Below, piece by piece: positions 34,272-42,900 of a DNA stretch of 64,000 nt. Where the stretch lies: the NCBI RefSeq assembly GCF_000731985.1, contig NZ_JNCS01000001.1, positions 62,001 through 126,000 on the forward strand. Direction: 5' to 3'. How positions within the stretch are numbered: the stretch's first letter is position 1; each line of letters starts with the position of its first letter. The position numbers and the translations under genes were made by a program. The stretch comes from Natrinema altunense (GTDB taxonomy: Archaea; Halobacteriota; Halobacteria; Halobacteriales; Natrialbaceae). The notes beneath the pieces are model-generated. The model was given only the letters and a program-made list of their open reading frames with translations, made no database searches and was not told where the DNA came from.

Positions 34272-34528
34272 CCTTCCTCCGGACCCTCGCGTTCGTCGCT
34301 CGATTCACCGCCGTCGATCTCGCCCACCAGCTCCGACGCGACCTCGAGCGGAGAGTGTTCTCGAAACAGACCCTCGGGCTGATCGGCGTCGCGATCGCCG
34401 TCGCCGCGTTCGCGCTCGGACAGGGCACATGGTCGATCGCGGCTCTGGCCATCCTACTCGCTGGGTTCTTTACCTACGGCCCCGCTCGAGCGGATCGGCG
34501 CTGGCGAGACGACCGGAGAGACCCGTGA
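34262..34528 (+). CDS. small membrane protein (88 aa)
   Basis: GTG start at 34262 (MAVTFLRTLAFVARF); its TGA overlaps the nuclease GTG (GTGA at 34525-34528). An amphipathic head (HQLRRDLERRVFSKQT) is followed by two hydrophobic helices (LIGVAIAVAAFALG and IAALAILLAGFFTY) and a basic tail. A GTG at 34201 in another frame could start a short leader peptide (MIFSKGEFEEIATRVMEG); not resolved. Function unknown. Confidence 0.6.
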   Translation: MAVTFLRTLAFVARFTAVDLAHQLRRDLERRVFSKQTLGLIGVAIAVAAFALGQGTWSIAALAILLAGFFTYGPARADRRWRDDRRDP

Positions 34529-34908
34529 ACCGCTCGAAGCGCGCCAATCACTTCGGCACCGCCGTCGAGAAACGGATGGCCGAGAAGCGACGGTTCGACC
34601 TCGAGCGGGCGAGTTGGCACGACGCCCGATTCGGGAACGGCACACCTGTCGAGATCAAATCGACGATGCACGAACATGCCGACGGCCAACCTGGGAACTG
34701 GAAGGTCTACCGCGAGTACCACGAGAAACTCCGGCGTCACGACGGCTGGTACTGTTTCGTCGTCTACCGGCCGCACGGGCGATCGGGCTGCACGGTTCTT
34801 CGCGACAAAATGGTCCGTGCGGGCGATCTCCCGCTACTCCGCTGGCACGGGGGCGGTGATCACCGCGGGACCGAACAGGCGAAGATCTCGATCGACTCGA
34901 TTTTCTAA
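34525..34908 (+). CDS. PD-(D/E)XK nuclease-like protein
   Basis: 127 residues from GTG 34525 (MNRSKRANHFGTAVEKRM). The Holliday-resolvase-like order is visible: Glu in GTAVEKRM, Asp in SWHDARFG, then VEIKST as the E-x-K. The rest is compact (YREYHEKLRRHDGWYCFVVYRP). It could process replication or recombination intermediates of the viral DNA. A decayed copy of its last 40 codons lies at 36406-36521, beyond a low-GC insert. Confidence 0.65.
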   Translation: MNRSKRANHFGTAVEKRMAEKRRFDLERASWHDARFGNGTPVEIKSTMHEHADGQPGNWKVYREYHEKLRRHDGWYCFVVYRPHGRSGCTVLRDKMVRAGDLPLLRWHGGGDHRGTEQAKISIDSIF

Positions 34909-35195
34909 TCAGTAGTGACGACGATTTCGACGTACACACGACCCACGAAATCCGCGTTTTTCGACTTACAGAATCAATCTGTTCCGGCCAAAACGGAGGG
35001 AACATATCGGTCTAGTAGAAAAGGGAGAGGCTCAGACGGGAGGCCGGCTCGAGTTATACACACAGGCTGCGGCATCTCGTGTGCATATTCGGGAGTCGAT
35101 TTCTGTTGACGTGCGACTCCTGGTTTGGAAGATAAAAGAAAGAGAGATAGACTAAAGAAATTATTTATAATTATATATGAAAGATATCCCGAATG
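34909..35195. other. junction of nuclease gene and low-GC insert
   Basis: No gene supported. GC falls sharply towards the right. GGAGTCG (35092-35098) / CGACTCC (35114-35120) is a 7-bp inverted repeat with a 15-base loop about 75 bases beyond the stop of the minus-strand Tat-protein gene, a possible terminator for it. Confidence 0.4.
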
Positions 35196-36119
35196 TTACG
35201 AGTTTTGGATGGTAACGGGTCCACCCATCGATTGGACCATATCTTCACCACGCCATTCGGTCCCAGCTTCGTCTAAAGGTTCCTCAAACGCAGAAATTCC
35301 GTCTACAACAGCATTTTCAGGGATATCACTGCCATCAACCATGTCAGCATCCGCTGCAGCAGAATATGCCCAGAGTCTGGCCAGCGTTTGCATTCTCCCT
35401 AGATCTATTTGTACGAGTTCGTCAGCTAAAGTGACACCCGTTTCCCAGACAGTATTTGCGGTGGAAACCATCTTAGACAGGTCATTCATCTCCTCATTTG
35501 GAATTGCCATGATGATGTTTGTCCTTCTATTTTCATCAGATATATCAGAATTGTCAAAGCGTACATCAAGCTGTACTTCGAATGGCATAAAGTAGTTCTT
35601 TCCGACATTCACGTTATCAGGGAAAGTAACATTGAATTCTCCAAGGCCACCAAAACCATCACCATCTCCTTCAAACCGGGCCTTCGTTGTTTCCAATGTC
35701 TTGTATGGACCCTGGCCTCGGAGGTATTTGTCATTGTCTCCAAAGGGTTCAACGTCTACACTGATGGTGATTTCACCGACAGATGAAAGGGGTGCATCTG
35801 TTGCCCATGAGAGTACATATGGCACACTCGCGTTCCAACTCTCATCGTTAGGATGACCTATCTCATTAGGCATCACGATTGCCTTCGCATCTTTGCCCTC
35901 AGCGACCACACCCTCTTCCCAAGGATCAACAGGTGCTTCTTGACCTTCTCTGAAAACCATGGGTAAGTCTAACGAACAGACAAAGCTGTAGTCTGAATTA
36001 ACCTCTGACCTTGCGACACTTGAGGCTGGAATAGTAGCGGCTGAAACACCAATACCACTAGCTATTTTCAAAACATTTCTTCGATTCATATCTACTCTTT
36101 CACCAGCTTCGTTACCCAT
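35196..36119 (-). CDS. Tat-signal secreted protein, low-GC cargo
   Basis: 307 residues from ATG 36119; AGATATTTG about 30 bases upstream makes this start leaderless, though an ATG at 36089 gives a shorter Tat leader. Twin-arginine signal MNRRNVLKIASGIGVSAATIPASSVA, then a secreted body of beta-rich and acidic sequence (GEITISVDVEPFGDNDKY, GEFNVTFPDNVNVGKNY) with no family I recognise. Codons are AT-rich, unlike the flanking viral genes. It sits between the nuclease gene and a broken copy of it, so it is probably a passenger gene serving the host surface or virus exclusion. Confidence 0.75.
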   Translation of the reverse strand: MGNEAGERVDMNRRNVLKIASGIGVSAATIPASSVARSEVNSDYSFVCSLDLPMVFREGQEAPVDPWEEGVVAEGKDAKAIVMPNEIGHPNDESWNASVPYVLSWATDAPLSSVGEITISVDVEPFGDNDKYLRGQGPYKTLETTKARFEGDGDGFGGLGEFNVTFPDNVNVGKNYFMPFEVQLDVRFDNSDISDENRRTNIIMAIPNEEMNDLSKMVSTANTVWETGVTLADELVQIDLGRMQTLARLWAYSAAADADMVDGSDIPENAVVDGISAFEEPLDEAGTEWRGEDMVQSMGGPVTIQNS

Positions 36120-36405
36120 GTTTCTACTGTAGGACCACCGTTGCAAATATCTTTTGGTGGGTAGTAATTATAATGGCCCATATTTGGAATATTATGATCT
36201 AAAAGGATCTAATGCCCCATTCCACCATGCATAATAATACACAAACAACATAATAAAATAATTGGGAGATTAGGATGGTAGCTATACACATCTGATTGAA
36301 ATGGAGATGTCCGTACAGAAGTATGATAGAGACGTGTGATTTTTGCGCTGGTCCCTTGAGGACAGTGCAGAAGGGTGCGGTGTATTTTAATGAAGTGGCC
36401 TTAGC

Positions 36406-36521
36406 CACACGGTCCGCTGAGACAGAGGAACGCTCGGGCGGCCTTCTATTACTTCGGTGACACGGCGGCGATTACCGCGAGAACAAGTAGGCGATAATCT
36501 CGATCGACTCGGCTTTCCAAC
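36406..36521 (+). pseudogene. decayed 3' end of the PD-(D/E)XK nuclease gene
   Basis: Bases 36406-36521 align with the end of the nuclease gene (about 34790-34908): shared blocks include AGGCGA, ATCTCGATCGACTCG and TTTC, with small gaps. Read in the matching frame it gives GLLLLR, stop, HGGDYRENK, stop, AIISIDSAFQ against DLPLLRWHGGGDHRGTEQAKISIDSIF. Two nonsense changes and a lost stop show decay. This is a duplicated remnant, marking one edge of the low-GC insert. Confidence 0.7.
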
Positions 36522-36965
36522 CCGCCTAAGCACTTTCGCTAGTTCGGCTTAGCATGGTCCCGCCCACATCTACCACTGCTGCAACGCCTCTGTATCGTCC
36601 GGTATCGGCCGGTTCGTCTTACCCTCAGCGCGGCGCGCGCTCTGCGCGCCGCGCAATTGCCCTACCCCCTTAGGGGCATCTACCGTAGGGGTACCCGGCA
36701 ACCCCGTTACCCACGCCAACCGCTGAAACGTGCAAATTTTCGCGCTCTCACCGCTGTATCAGCGGTTCTATCGCTCCCTCGAGTCGGCGAAACTGGCCCA
36801 AATCTCACCGACTCTCGCCGTTAACACCTTGGTGAAAGTAATACACTGCTCGAAAAGGGAGTGTACTGAACGGGACTATAATTCACACTAGCAGAAAAGC
36901 GAGAAACAAAGGACAGAACGCGTGTGCTGCAGCTACTCGGCGAGGCGAACCGGACCAACGACGGC
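36522..36965. other. hairpin-rich region downstream of rep, candidate replication origin
   Basis: No gene seen. GCGCGGCGCGC (36628-36638) and GCGCGCCGCGC (36644-36654) form a perfect 11-bp stem with a 5-base loop. CCCTAC/GTAGGG pair around 36660-36690, and ACCGCTG-TAT-CAGCGGT (36750-36766) is another hairpin, with a further CGCTG copy upstream. Dense hairpins beside the replication gene in a virus family with rolling-circle-like or mixed ss/ds genomes fit an origin or a packaging signal. Part may also terminate the rep transcript. Confidence 0.5.
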
Positions 36966-38627
36966 CTACTGCAGCGGTGGCGGCAGCTCGTCGACACGGA
37001 CTCTCACGTCGCGGTCGTCGATCCGCTCCCGATCGCGGAGCGAGGCAAGGTCGTGGATCGACGCGCTCAGTCGCTCGAGGTACTCGAAGCCGATCTCGCT
37101 TCCGTCGGTCGTACTCTCGCCGCTTTCCTCGTCGTCCATGTCCGTCTGCCCGTCTTCGTCCTCCTGCTGTTCTTCACGGCGCTCACGGCGATCGTCGGCC
37201 CGCTCGTCCAAGTCTTCCGGCGTGTCCTCCGGACGCACTTCGCGGAGGATCTCGCGGGCCCGCTCGAGGACGACGCGGGAGACGAAAAACACCATCACCG
37301 GGTTGCCTTCGCGAGAGACGACGCCCTCCTGGGCGAGCCGGCGAACGTGGTACCGGACCGTCGATCTCGCGAGCCCGGTCCGCTCGACGAGCGTGTCGTA
37401 ATTCGCCCCGTCGTGTTCGGCGATCACCCGGAGAATATCGTAGACGGCCGTGGTCGACTCTTTCAGCGCCTCCCGGTAGATGTCCGTCGCGAGGTCCTCG
37501 TACCGCTTCCGGAGCATGTCACGACGGCCTGTCGGCCGCTCGAAGTCCCACGGCGCGGACTCGGGCCCATCGAAGAAGTCGTCGGCCACCAGGTCCGAGC
37601 GCTCGATCCCGGCCCATCGTGCGTGCGTCGCGACGACCGTTCGCAGGTGCTCGAGGATGTCGTCCCAGTCGGAGACGTGGGGGAGTTCACCCCGATCGAC
37701 CCCCGAGTACGATGCCTCGAGTTTGGGATGGTGGAACGGATCGGTTTTCGGCTTCTTGTGCCACTGATTCGCCTGATAGATCTTTACCTCGGTGCTGTAC
37801 CGCTGGGGATCGAACCCGAGTAGGTGCCACCGGTCGCTTTCGACGAGCGCCTCGAGCCAGCCTTCTTGCTGGCGGCGCTGGTGAGCGTCGATCTCGGACT
37901 CGCCGCCCCAGTCGATGAGCTGTTTCGATTGCTCGAGGGTCTCGATCGCGGCGTTCTTCTTCCCGATCGCGAACCGGATGTGTGCTTCGGCTTTCGGAAC
38001 CCGACGAGCGTCGTCGACGCGGTCCTCCAGGCCGATCGCATCGGCACCGTAGACCGCCCGGAGTGCATCATACATCCGGCGCTCGATCTCGAAGGGGTCC
38101 TCGGCCCACGTCGTCCACGCGAGCAACCGCGTTCCCTCTCCGTACGGGCACTCGAGCGGGTCACCGCTCTTGTAGACCATGTCGCGGAACTGGGGCATGA
38201 TCTCGACGTGCAACGCCAGCGCGGGCTTTCGAAGCTCACGCTCACCGTCGTCGTCCTCTGGCCCCCACTCGCGGAGTTTCAGGTGTTGCTCGTAGTACGC
38301 CCGGTAATCGTTACCGCGGCCGGTGCCGGCCTTCCATCGCGACGACGTGAGTACCAGGGCGTAGTCGCCCACCGGCAACCAGTCCGCTTCGAAGTCCTCA
38401 ACCGCGACGTGCGGCTCGAGGTCGCGATCGCCGACACGCTCGCACCAGTAGGCCAGCGAGCGATCGTACAGGGTGCCGCGATCGCTCCCCTGAGCAGCGG
38501 CGTCGTTGACGTCCGCGAGGTGGTTCATCACCGCCGCGCCGTGAGCGCGGGGCTTCGGGAAGGTGTCGGACTCGGACCCGGTTACGTCATCGAACTGCAC
38601 CGGGTCATCGGTCACGTCGACGCTCAC
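36966..38627 (-). CDS. pleolipovirus/plasmid-type replication protein
   Basis: 553 residues from GTG 38627 (MSVDVTDDPVQFDD), which overlaps the stop of the tiny gene before it. The large N-terminal part is aromatic- and Arg-rich (HGAAVMNHLADVND, YGEGTRLLAWTTWAEDP), without P-loop or clear HUH motif. About residues 410-475 form a winged helix (YDTLVERTGLARSTVRYHVRRLAQEGV). The tail is acidic and disordered (EEQQEDEDGQTDMDDEES). Proteins of this build occur in betapleolipoviruses and related plasmids and are taken as replication initiators. Last gene of a seven-gene leftward operon. Confidence 0.75.
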   Translation of the reverse strand: MSVDVTDDPVQFDDVTGSESDTFPKPRAHGAAVMNHLADVNDAAAQGSDRGTLYDRSLAYWCERVGDRDLEPHVAVEDFEADWLPVGDYALVLTSSRWKAGTGRGNDYRAYYEQHLKLREWGPEDDDGERELRKPALALHVEIMPQFRDMVYKSGDPLECPYGEGTRLLAWTTWAEDPFEIERRMYDALRAVYGADAIGLEDRVDDARRVPKAEAHIRFAIGKKNAAIETLEQSKQLIDWGGESEIDAHQRRQQEGWLEALVESDRWHLLGFDPQRYSTEVKIYQANQWHKKPKTDPFHHPKLEASYSGVDRGELPHVSDWDDILEHLRTVVATHARWAGIERSDLVADDFFDGPESAPWDFERPTGRRDMLRKRYEDLATDIYREALKESTTAVYDILRVIAEHDGANYDTLVERTGLARSTVRYHVRRLAQEGVVSREGNPVMVFFVSRVVLERAREILREVRPEDTPEDLDERADDRRERREEQQEDEDGQTDMDDEESGESTTDGSEIGFEYLERLSASIHDLASLRDRERIDDRDVRVRVDELPPPLQ

Positions 38628-38743
38628 AGCGGCCCCTCCCGCGCGTCGCGAACGGCGCGCGTACAGTCCGGACAGAGTCGTCGGAGCCCATCGACGGCGT
38701 CGCCGCACCGTTCACACTTGCTATCCTCGACGAGTCGGCTCAC
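38624..38743 (-). CDS. 39-aa zinc-ribbon microprotein
   Basis: GTG start at 38743 overlaps the previous stop (GTGA), and its own TGA overlaps the rep GTG in the same way. MSRLVEDSKCERCGDAVDGL then LCPDC gives Cys-x2-Cys twice with a 13-residue spacer, a minimal zinc ribbon. The two GTGA junctions make it very likely to be translated. Possibly a DNA- or protein-binding partner of Rep. Confidence 0.7.
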   Translation of the reverse strand: MSRLVEDSKCERCGDAVDGLRRLCPDCTRAVRDAREGPL

Positions 38744-38940
38744 TGCGACCCCTCCTCGAGCTTGGCCTCGGCGCGAGCGAGCAGGTTCCCGATCGTACCG
38801 GGACGGCGATCGGTCTCACGAGCGAACTGGCGAACGCCGACGCCCTTCACTCGGCACTCGAGGTAGGCTTCACGCTCGGCCTCGGTGAGCTGGGAGAGAT
38901 CGGGCCGAAAGTCGACGAGCGTCGCCTGTTCACTCGACAT
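38740..38940 (-). CDS. small HTH protein (sigma-70 region 4-like)
   Basis: 66 residues. LSQLTEAEREAYLECRVKGVGVRQFARETDRRPGTIGNLLARAEAKL is a helix-turn-helix of the region-4 type, with GTIGNLLARA as recognition helix. Overlaps the preceding zinc-ribbon gene by 11 bases and the next by 3. Likely a DNA-binding regulator of the rep operon. Confidence 0.75.
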   Translation of the reverse strand: MSSEQATLVDFRPDLSQLTEAEREAYLECRVKGVGVRQFARETDRRPGTIGNLLARAEAKLEEGSQ

Positions 38941-39298
38941 GCTCGCTCACCTCCCGTTCGGGGGTCGCGACGTGCCGGACGTGTTCGTCGGAGAAGCGAA
39001 TCTCAACGCCGGTCCACCCGTCGACGAACGCACTTGCGTCCTCACCGCCGACTCGCATCGGGAGCACGATCTCGTAAGGGTGGCGCTCACACCGCCAGCC
39101 GAACGTGATGAGTTCATCGAAAGCGGCCGTGAGCGCGACGTGTACGAGGTCCGGTTTCTCGATCCGCTGGGACCCTTTCGACTTTACCACAGGATGACCG
39201 CACTCCGGACAGACCGGGATATTCTCCGCGTCTCGCGTGGGTTCACGGACGACCGTCGGCGGTACGATGCCGAACCGCCCGAGACCGGCTCGGCTCAT
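38930..39298 (-). CDS. hypothetical zinc-binding protein (122 aa)
   Basis: 122 residues. Cys-x2-Cys in IPVCPECGHPVVKSKG, then Cys-x2-His in WRCERHPYEIV, a probable zinc ribbon; the C-terminal part ends with SDEHVRHVATPEREV. No named family recognised. Overlaps its upstream neighbour by 4 bases (ATGA). Confidence 0.65.
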   Translation of the reverse strand: MSRAGLGRFGIVPPTVVREPTRDAENIPVCPECGHPVVKSKGSQRIEKPDLVHVALTAAFDELITFGWRCERHPYEIVLPMRVGGEDASAFVDGWTGVEIRFSDEHVRHVATPEREVSEHVE

Positions 39299-39477
39299 CG
39301 GTCACCTCCCGAACGAACGTTCCACTCCATCGAGGTGATCTGTTCCGCCCACGTCGAGTGGCCGTACTTTTCGGCGTGCTGTGCTGCTAACCCCACGCCG
39401 TTACGGGCTTCGCCACCAAATTCGCAGTCGTGACACCCGTAGTTGACCGCGATAACACCGCTTTGATCGGGTTTCAT
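39295..39477 (-). CDS. C2H2-like microprotein (60 aa)
   Basis: 60 residues: NYGCHDCEFGGEA with Cys-x2-Cys and, after a helix, AAQHAEKYGHSTW with His-x5-His, a compact C2H2-like finger. Its ATG overlaps the stop of the 43-aa gene (ATGA). Unknown role, possibly binding DNA near the origin. Confidence 0.65.
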   Translation of the reverse strand: MKPDQSGVIAVNYGCHDCEFGGEARNGVGLAAQHAEKYGHSTWAEQITSMEWNVRSGGDR

Positions 39478-39605
39478 CGGTCCACCTCGCCTGATTCAAG
39501 TGCGCGGCGAACGTCCGCGTCGGTCACTTGATGGGCCGGATGGGCGATGGGCGTCCGACTCTCGACATCGTACAGCCGACTCGCCGGGACGAAACCGCTA
39601 CGCAT
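39474..39605 (-). CDS. 43-aa microprotein in rep operon
   Basis: ATG at 39603-39605, inside the end of the zinc-ribbon gene, and TGA overlapping the next ATG. MRSGFVPASRLYDVESRTP, then HQVTDADVRRALESGEV, one helix. No zinc ligands. The start is followed by normal codon use and the junction pattern of this operon supports it. Confidence 0.55.
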   Translation of the reverse strand: MRSGFVPASRLYDVESRTPIAHPAHQVTDADVRRALESGEVDR

Positions 39606-39828
39606 CGGCCTCACCTCCGTGACGACCGGGTGATGTCTCCGGGTCCGGAATCGACACGTCGACCCCAGCTGCAGAACCGCGGCTCAGTCGCGCGTACGTA
39701 TCGCAGTCACCACACCGATGGGCTCGGTCGTCGTCGTCACCGAAAACGCGACGGAATCGGTCCGTCACGTGGGCTCCGCAGTGATCGCACGTCGAGTTGT
39801 CGACTGACGGCCACGGTGCGACCGTCAC
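39598..39828 (-). CDS. zinc-ribbon protein (DUF7563-type)
   Basis: 76 residues from GTG 39828, which has GGAGGTG six bases upstream (39835-39841); a GTG at 39837 is in frame but lies within that site. CDHCGAHVTDRFRRVFGDDD then HRCGDCDTYARL matches the small haloarchaeal four-Cys zinc-ribbon family I know as DUF7563. GATATATTACC near 39871 is its TATA box. First gene of the leftward rep operon, so it is the first product after the host tRNA. Confidence 0.7.
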   Translation of the reverse strand: MTVAPWPSVDNSTCDHCGAHVTDRFRRVFGDDDDRAHRCGDCDTYARLSRGSAAGVDVSIPDPETSPGRHGGEADA

Positions 39829-39943
39829 GCCGACCACCTCCGTTCGGTCTGTCGACTACGTGGTAATATATCGAAACCGAGAATTGGATTTTCGACCGTC
39901 TCGAGGGTACGAGACGCTAAGAGTTGAACACTTAGGGAATTAG

Positions 39944-39959
39944 AAGTGGGACCGCCGAG
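39944..39959. repeat. attR core (16 bp) in tRNA-Pro 3' end
   Basis: AAGTGGGACCGCCGAG, exact copy of 20835-20850. It covers the tRNA discriminator, the acceptor 3' strand, the T-stem 3' strand and three bases beyond, so integration leaves the tRNA gene whole. Confidence 0.88.
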
Positions 39960-40017
39960 AATTGAACTCGGGTCCTACGGACCCCATCCGCAGAGGATAC
40001 CACTACCCCACGGTCCC
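39947..40017 (-). tRNA. tRNA-Pro (GGG)
   Basis: Folds as a 71-base tRNA on the minus strand: acceptor GGGACCG/CGGUCCC (7 bp), D-arm GGGGUAGUGGUAUCC, anticodon stem UGCGG/CCGUA with loop AUGGGGU (U33, anticodon GGG, G37), T-arm CCGAG-UUCAAUU-CUCGG and discriminator A; CCA is not encoded. CCTTAAAC about 30 bases upstream is a TATA box. No intron. It is the attachment site of the provirus. Confidence 0.95.
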
Positions 40018-40106
40018 ACACGTGAACCCATGGCCGTCTGCCGTTTAAGGGTGTCGTTTCGAATCCGGTACGCCACCGAGTTTCGTACCCCAACGATCGA
40101 AGGCGC

Positions 40107-41015
40107 TCAGACGAGTACGCGCTCGAGAGCCACCACGACACCGCTGTCAGCGTCCACGGCACCGACTCGCTCGCCGAGACACACCGCTGCACCGTCGGGC
40201 GTGTAACAGGCGACCAACGATCCGTGGTCGATCCCGTCGTCGGCCTCGAGCACGCCCGGTGCGTAGACGGGCGCGCCGTTGGCCACCTCGCGAGCCGCGT
40301 TCTCGGCGATGACGACGCTCGGAATCCCCTCGAGAATCCGCTCGGCGGGGTCGACGACGTCGTACAGCGGCTCGGGGTCGTCGTCCTCGACCCAGAAGCC
40401 GAGCGCGTCGAGGAAGTCGTGGGCGCTGTGGAGCGTGCGGTCGTCGAACGGGTCCGTCGCCGTCCGGCGCAGGTGTCCCATGTGCGCCCCGGTGCCAAGC
40501 GCTAATCCGAGGTCGTGGCACAGTTTGCGGACGTAGGTGCCGCTCTCACAGCGGATTCGCAGGAGGAGCCGGCGGTCCTCGACCTCGAGGACCTCGAGGT
40601 CGTAGAGTTCGCGGACGCGCAGGCGGCGCGAGACCGCGCTCTTGCGCGGGGGCTTCTGGTAGATCGGACCCTCGAACTCGGCGACGACCGATTCGGCGTC
40701 GGCCGGGACCGGCGCGTGACACTCGAGGACGGCGACGTACTCCTTCCCGCCCTCGAGGAAGACCTGCGCGAGCCGGGTCGCGTCGCCGAGCATAACCGGG
40801 AGACAGCCGGTCACTTTCGGGTCGAGCGTCCCGGCGTGGGCGGCACGGTCGATCGTCGACTCGACGCCGCGCTCGGCCAGCGTCTCGACGACGGCGTCCC
40901 GAAGCCAGCCGCTGACCTGATGGGAGGAAGGGCCGGGGGGCTTGTCGAGGTTGACGACGCCGAAGGTAAGCAACTCGGCGGGCGAGCGAGCCGCCGGTGG
41001 GCCACGGAGCGTCAT
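40107..41015 (-). CDS. cbf5: Cbf5-type tRNA/rRNA pseudouridine synthase
   Basis: 302 residues. TruB/Cbf5 motifs: LDKPPGPSSHQVSGW, the catalytic Asp in HAGTLDPKVTG, the KEYVAVLECH strand and GTYVRKLCHDLG; the C-terminal PUA domain is near VANGAPVYAPGVLEAD. It is the catalytic subunit of the archaeal H/ACA RNP and also modifies U55 of tRNA. It overlaps the CMP-kinase stop by one base (TGATG), an operon conserved in archaea. Confidence 0.93.
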   Translation of the reverse strand: MTLRGPPAARSPAELLTFGVVNLDKPPGPSSHQVSGWLRDAVVETLAERGVESTIDRAAHAGTLDPKVTGCLPVMLGDATRLAQVFLEGGKEYVAVLECHAPVPADAESVVAEFEGPIYQKPPRKSAVSRRLRVRELYDLEVLEVEDRRLLLRIRCESGTYVRKLCHDLGLALGTGAHMGHLRRTATDPFDDRTLHSAHDFLDALGFWVEDDDPEPLYDVVDPAERILEGIPSVVIAENAAREVANGAPVYAPGVLEADDGIDHGSLVACYTPDGAAVCLGERVGAVDADSGVVVALERVLV

Positions 41016-41590
41016 CAGAAGTCGGTCTCGAGATCGACGGGTGCCTTTCCTTCGTCGCCGGCGGCGTCGTAGCGCTCGACGGCCGTGACGAGCATGTCGA
41101 GGACGGCGTCGGGTTCCCAGCGGGCCGTGTTCACCGAGAGATCGTAGATCGTCAGGTCACGAATGTCGATGCCGTAGTACTCGTCGTACCGCTGGGCCTC
41201 GCTTGCCTCGCGAGCTTTTGTCTCTTCAGTCGCACGCGCGGGGTCCTTGTCCTCGCGCTCGGCAATGCGCTCGCCGCGCACCCGTGCCGGTGCATCGAGC
41301 CAGAAGCGGAAGTCCGCCTGCTCGCCGGCCAGCCAGCCCGCGAGTCTGGACTCGAGAACCAGATCGTCCTCCGCGACGGCGATCTCGCGCAGCCGTCGAT
41401 CGAGGTCGCGATCGATCTCGTCGTTCTCCTCGGCGAGTTTGTTGAACTCGAGTGGGGTATAGCCGCGTTCGTCGGCCAGTTCCCGAAAGATGTCACCGCC
41501 GCTGACGTGGTCGAGATCGAAGGCGTCGGCGAGTAACTCCGCAGTCGTGCTCTTCCCGCTTCCCGGCGGGCCGGAGACGGTGAGTAACAT
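41015..41590 (-). CDS. cmk: (d)CMP kinase
   Basis: 191 residues from ATG 41590 ([14 protein letters not shown]). P-loop GPPGSGKS at residues 7-14, [13 protein letters not shown] for CMP binding, SRLAGWLAG and an Arg-rich lid ([14 protein letters not shown]). It phosphorylates (d)CMP with ATP. Part of the archaeal secY-adk-DUF106-cmk-cbf5 neighbourhood; co-transcribed with cbf5. Confidence 0.92.
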   Translation of the reverse strand: MLLTVSGPPGSGKSTTAELLADAFDLDHVSGGDIFRELADERGYTPLEFNKLAEENDEIDRDLDRRLREIAVAEDDLVLESRLAGWLAGEQADFRFWLDAPARVRGERIAEREDKDPARATEETKAREASEAQRYDEYYGIDIRDLTIYDLSVNTARWEPDAVLDMLVTAVERYDAAGDEGKAPVDLETDF

Positions 41591-41705
41591 ACTCCCTCTG
41601 TGAGTGGGCCGGTAAAATGGGTTTTGAATCGGGGAGCGGGGGCGACACACTCTTAGGGCGGACGACCGGGCCGCGAGGCGAGCACGGAACGGCGACGAGC
41701 GACCC

Positions 41706-42656
41706 TCAGGTGCTCGAGGGGGACATATCGATGTTCAGCGACTTGCGCAACAGCTGGGAGAACCCCATCGAGCACAGGAAGTACCAGACGATCCAGGCCT
41801 GCATCGGACCGAGTGCGCCCTCTTGCCACTCGATTTCACCGATGAGGGGCATCACGACGGTCTGCTCTGCGTCGCCGATGCTGCCCGTTCGGATCGACCA
41901 GTACATCCAGAGGAACAGCGGGATCGTCAACAGCATGATCCAGACCATCGGGCGGAACTGCTCTTTGAACATGCCGAGGTTGTCCGCCATGGCCTCCATC
42001 TGCTCTTCGCGAGCGCGCTCGATCTCGTTCTCGAGGCGTTCGATTTCCGCCTCGCTCGCGCCCCGCTCTTCGGCGTCTTTCTTTTCTTGGCGGAGTTCCT
42101 TTTGCTCCTCCTGGACGGCCTGCATCCGTTCTTGATACTTGCCCATAACCTCCGTGTTCATCAGGTTCGCTTGGAGCAGCGACGAGTAGAGGCCGGTGAT
42201 CAGCGCGACCGAGAGGATCACGGCGTAGAACGGGAGTGCCGCATCGAGCGGGCCGAGGACGGCGTTGACCGTACTCCCGACGACGTTCTGGATCGAATCG
42301 AACCAGTAGCCGGGCATCAACAGGAGCGCGCCAACGCCCGCGAGCTTGTCCCACTGAGACCAGCTCGATTCGTCCTCGTCGATGTCGACATCGGCTCCGG
42401 CGCTGCTCCCGCCGTCACCGTCGAGGGCCCGATCGAAGGCTTCGCGATCGGCGATTTCGAACCCCTGATCGCCGTCGACTAACACTCCTTTTTCGATCAA
42501 TCGCCCCCACTGGCCGCTGGTCAGCTCGTCGCTGACATCGGCCCATTGGACCTCGCCGCCGTTCCTGTCGGCTTCCTCGCGGATCGCCTCGAGGGCGGTC
42601 GCCATCGAGGAGTCCTCGCGCACGAGGGCGTCGATCTTCTCGGCTGTACGCGTCAT
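41706..42656 (-). CDS. DUF106 (EMC3/Oxa1-superfamily) membrane protein
   Basis: 316 residues. An N-terminal winged-helix-like head ([28 protein letters not shown]) precedes three to four membrane helices with a long cytosolic coiled coil between ([20 protein letters not shown] through [13 protein letters not shown]). Archaeal DUF106 proteins are Oxa1/YidC/EMC3 relatives that aid membrane-protein insertion beside SecY. The fused head is a haloarchaeal trait. Its place between adk and cmk is conserved apart from the pilin-like gene inserted upstream. Confidence 0.88.
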   Translation of the reverse strand: MTRTAEKIDALVREDSSMATALEAIREEADRNGGEVQWADVSDELTSGQWGRLIEKGVLVDGDQGFEIADREAFDRALDGDGGSSAGADVDIDEDESSWSQWDKLAGVGALLLMPGYWFDSIQNVVGSTVNAVLGPLDAALPFYAVILSVALITGLYSSLLQANLMNTEVMGKYQERMQAVQEEQKELRQEKKDAEERGASEAEIERLENEIERAREEQMEAMADNLGMFKEQFRPMVWIMLLTIPLFLWMYWSIRTGSIGDAEQTVVMPLIGEIEWQEGALGPMQAWIVWYFLCSMGFSQLLRKSLNIDMSPSST

Positions 42657-42900
42657 CTGCTTGTCCTAGGCGTCGTCCGGTATACAAGTGTTTTTCTTCG
42701 GGGCTCCCAGCGGTTTCGGAACACTTGGTGACGTATTCGTTCGACCGGCGGGGACAGGGCAGATACTCCGACACATCGCGGTGAGCAGTCAGACGCGATA
42801 GCGAGCAGTCTCGTAGTATTCCGGACTGTCCGTCCGGTATGAACTGTTTGATCGGTCGAACGGTTTATTATTCGGACCCCCGAACCCCTGGTCGATAGAG

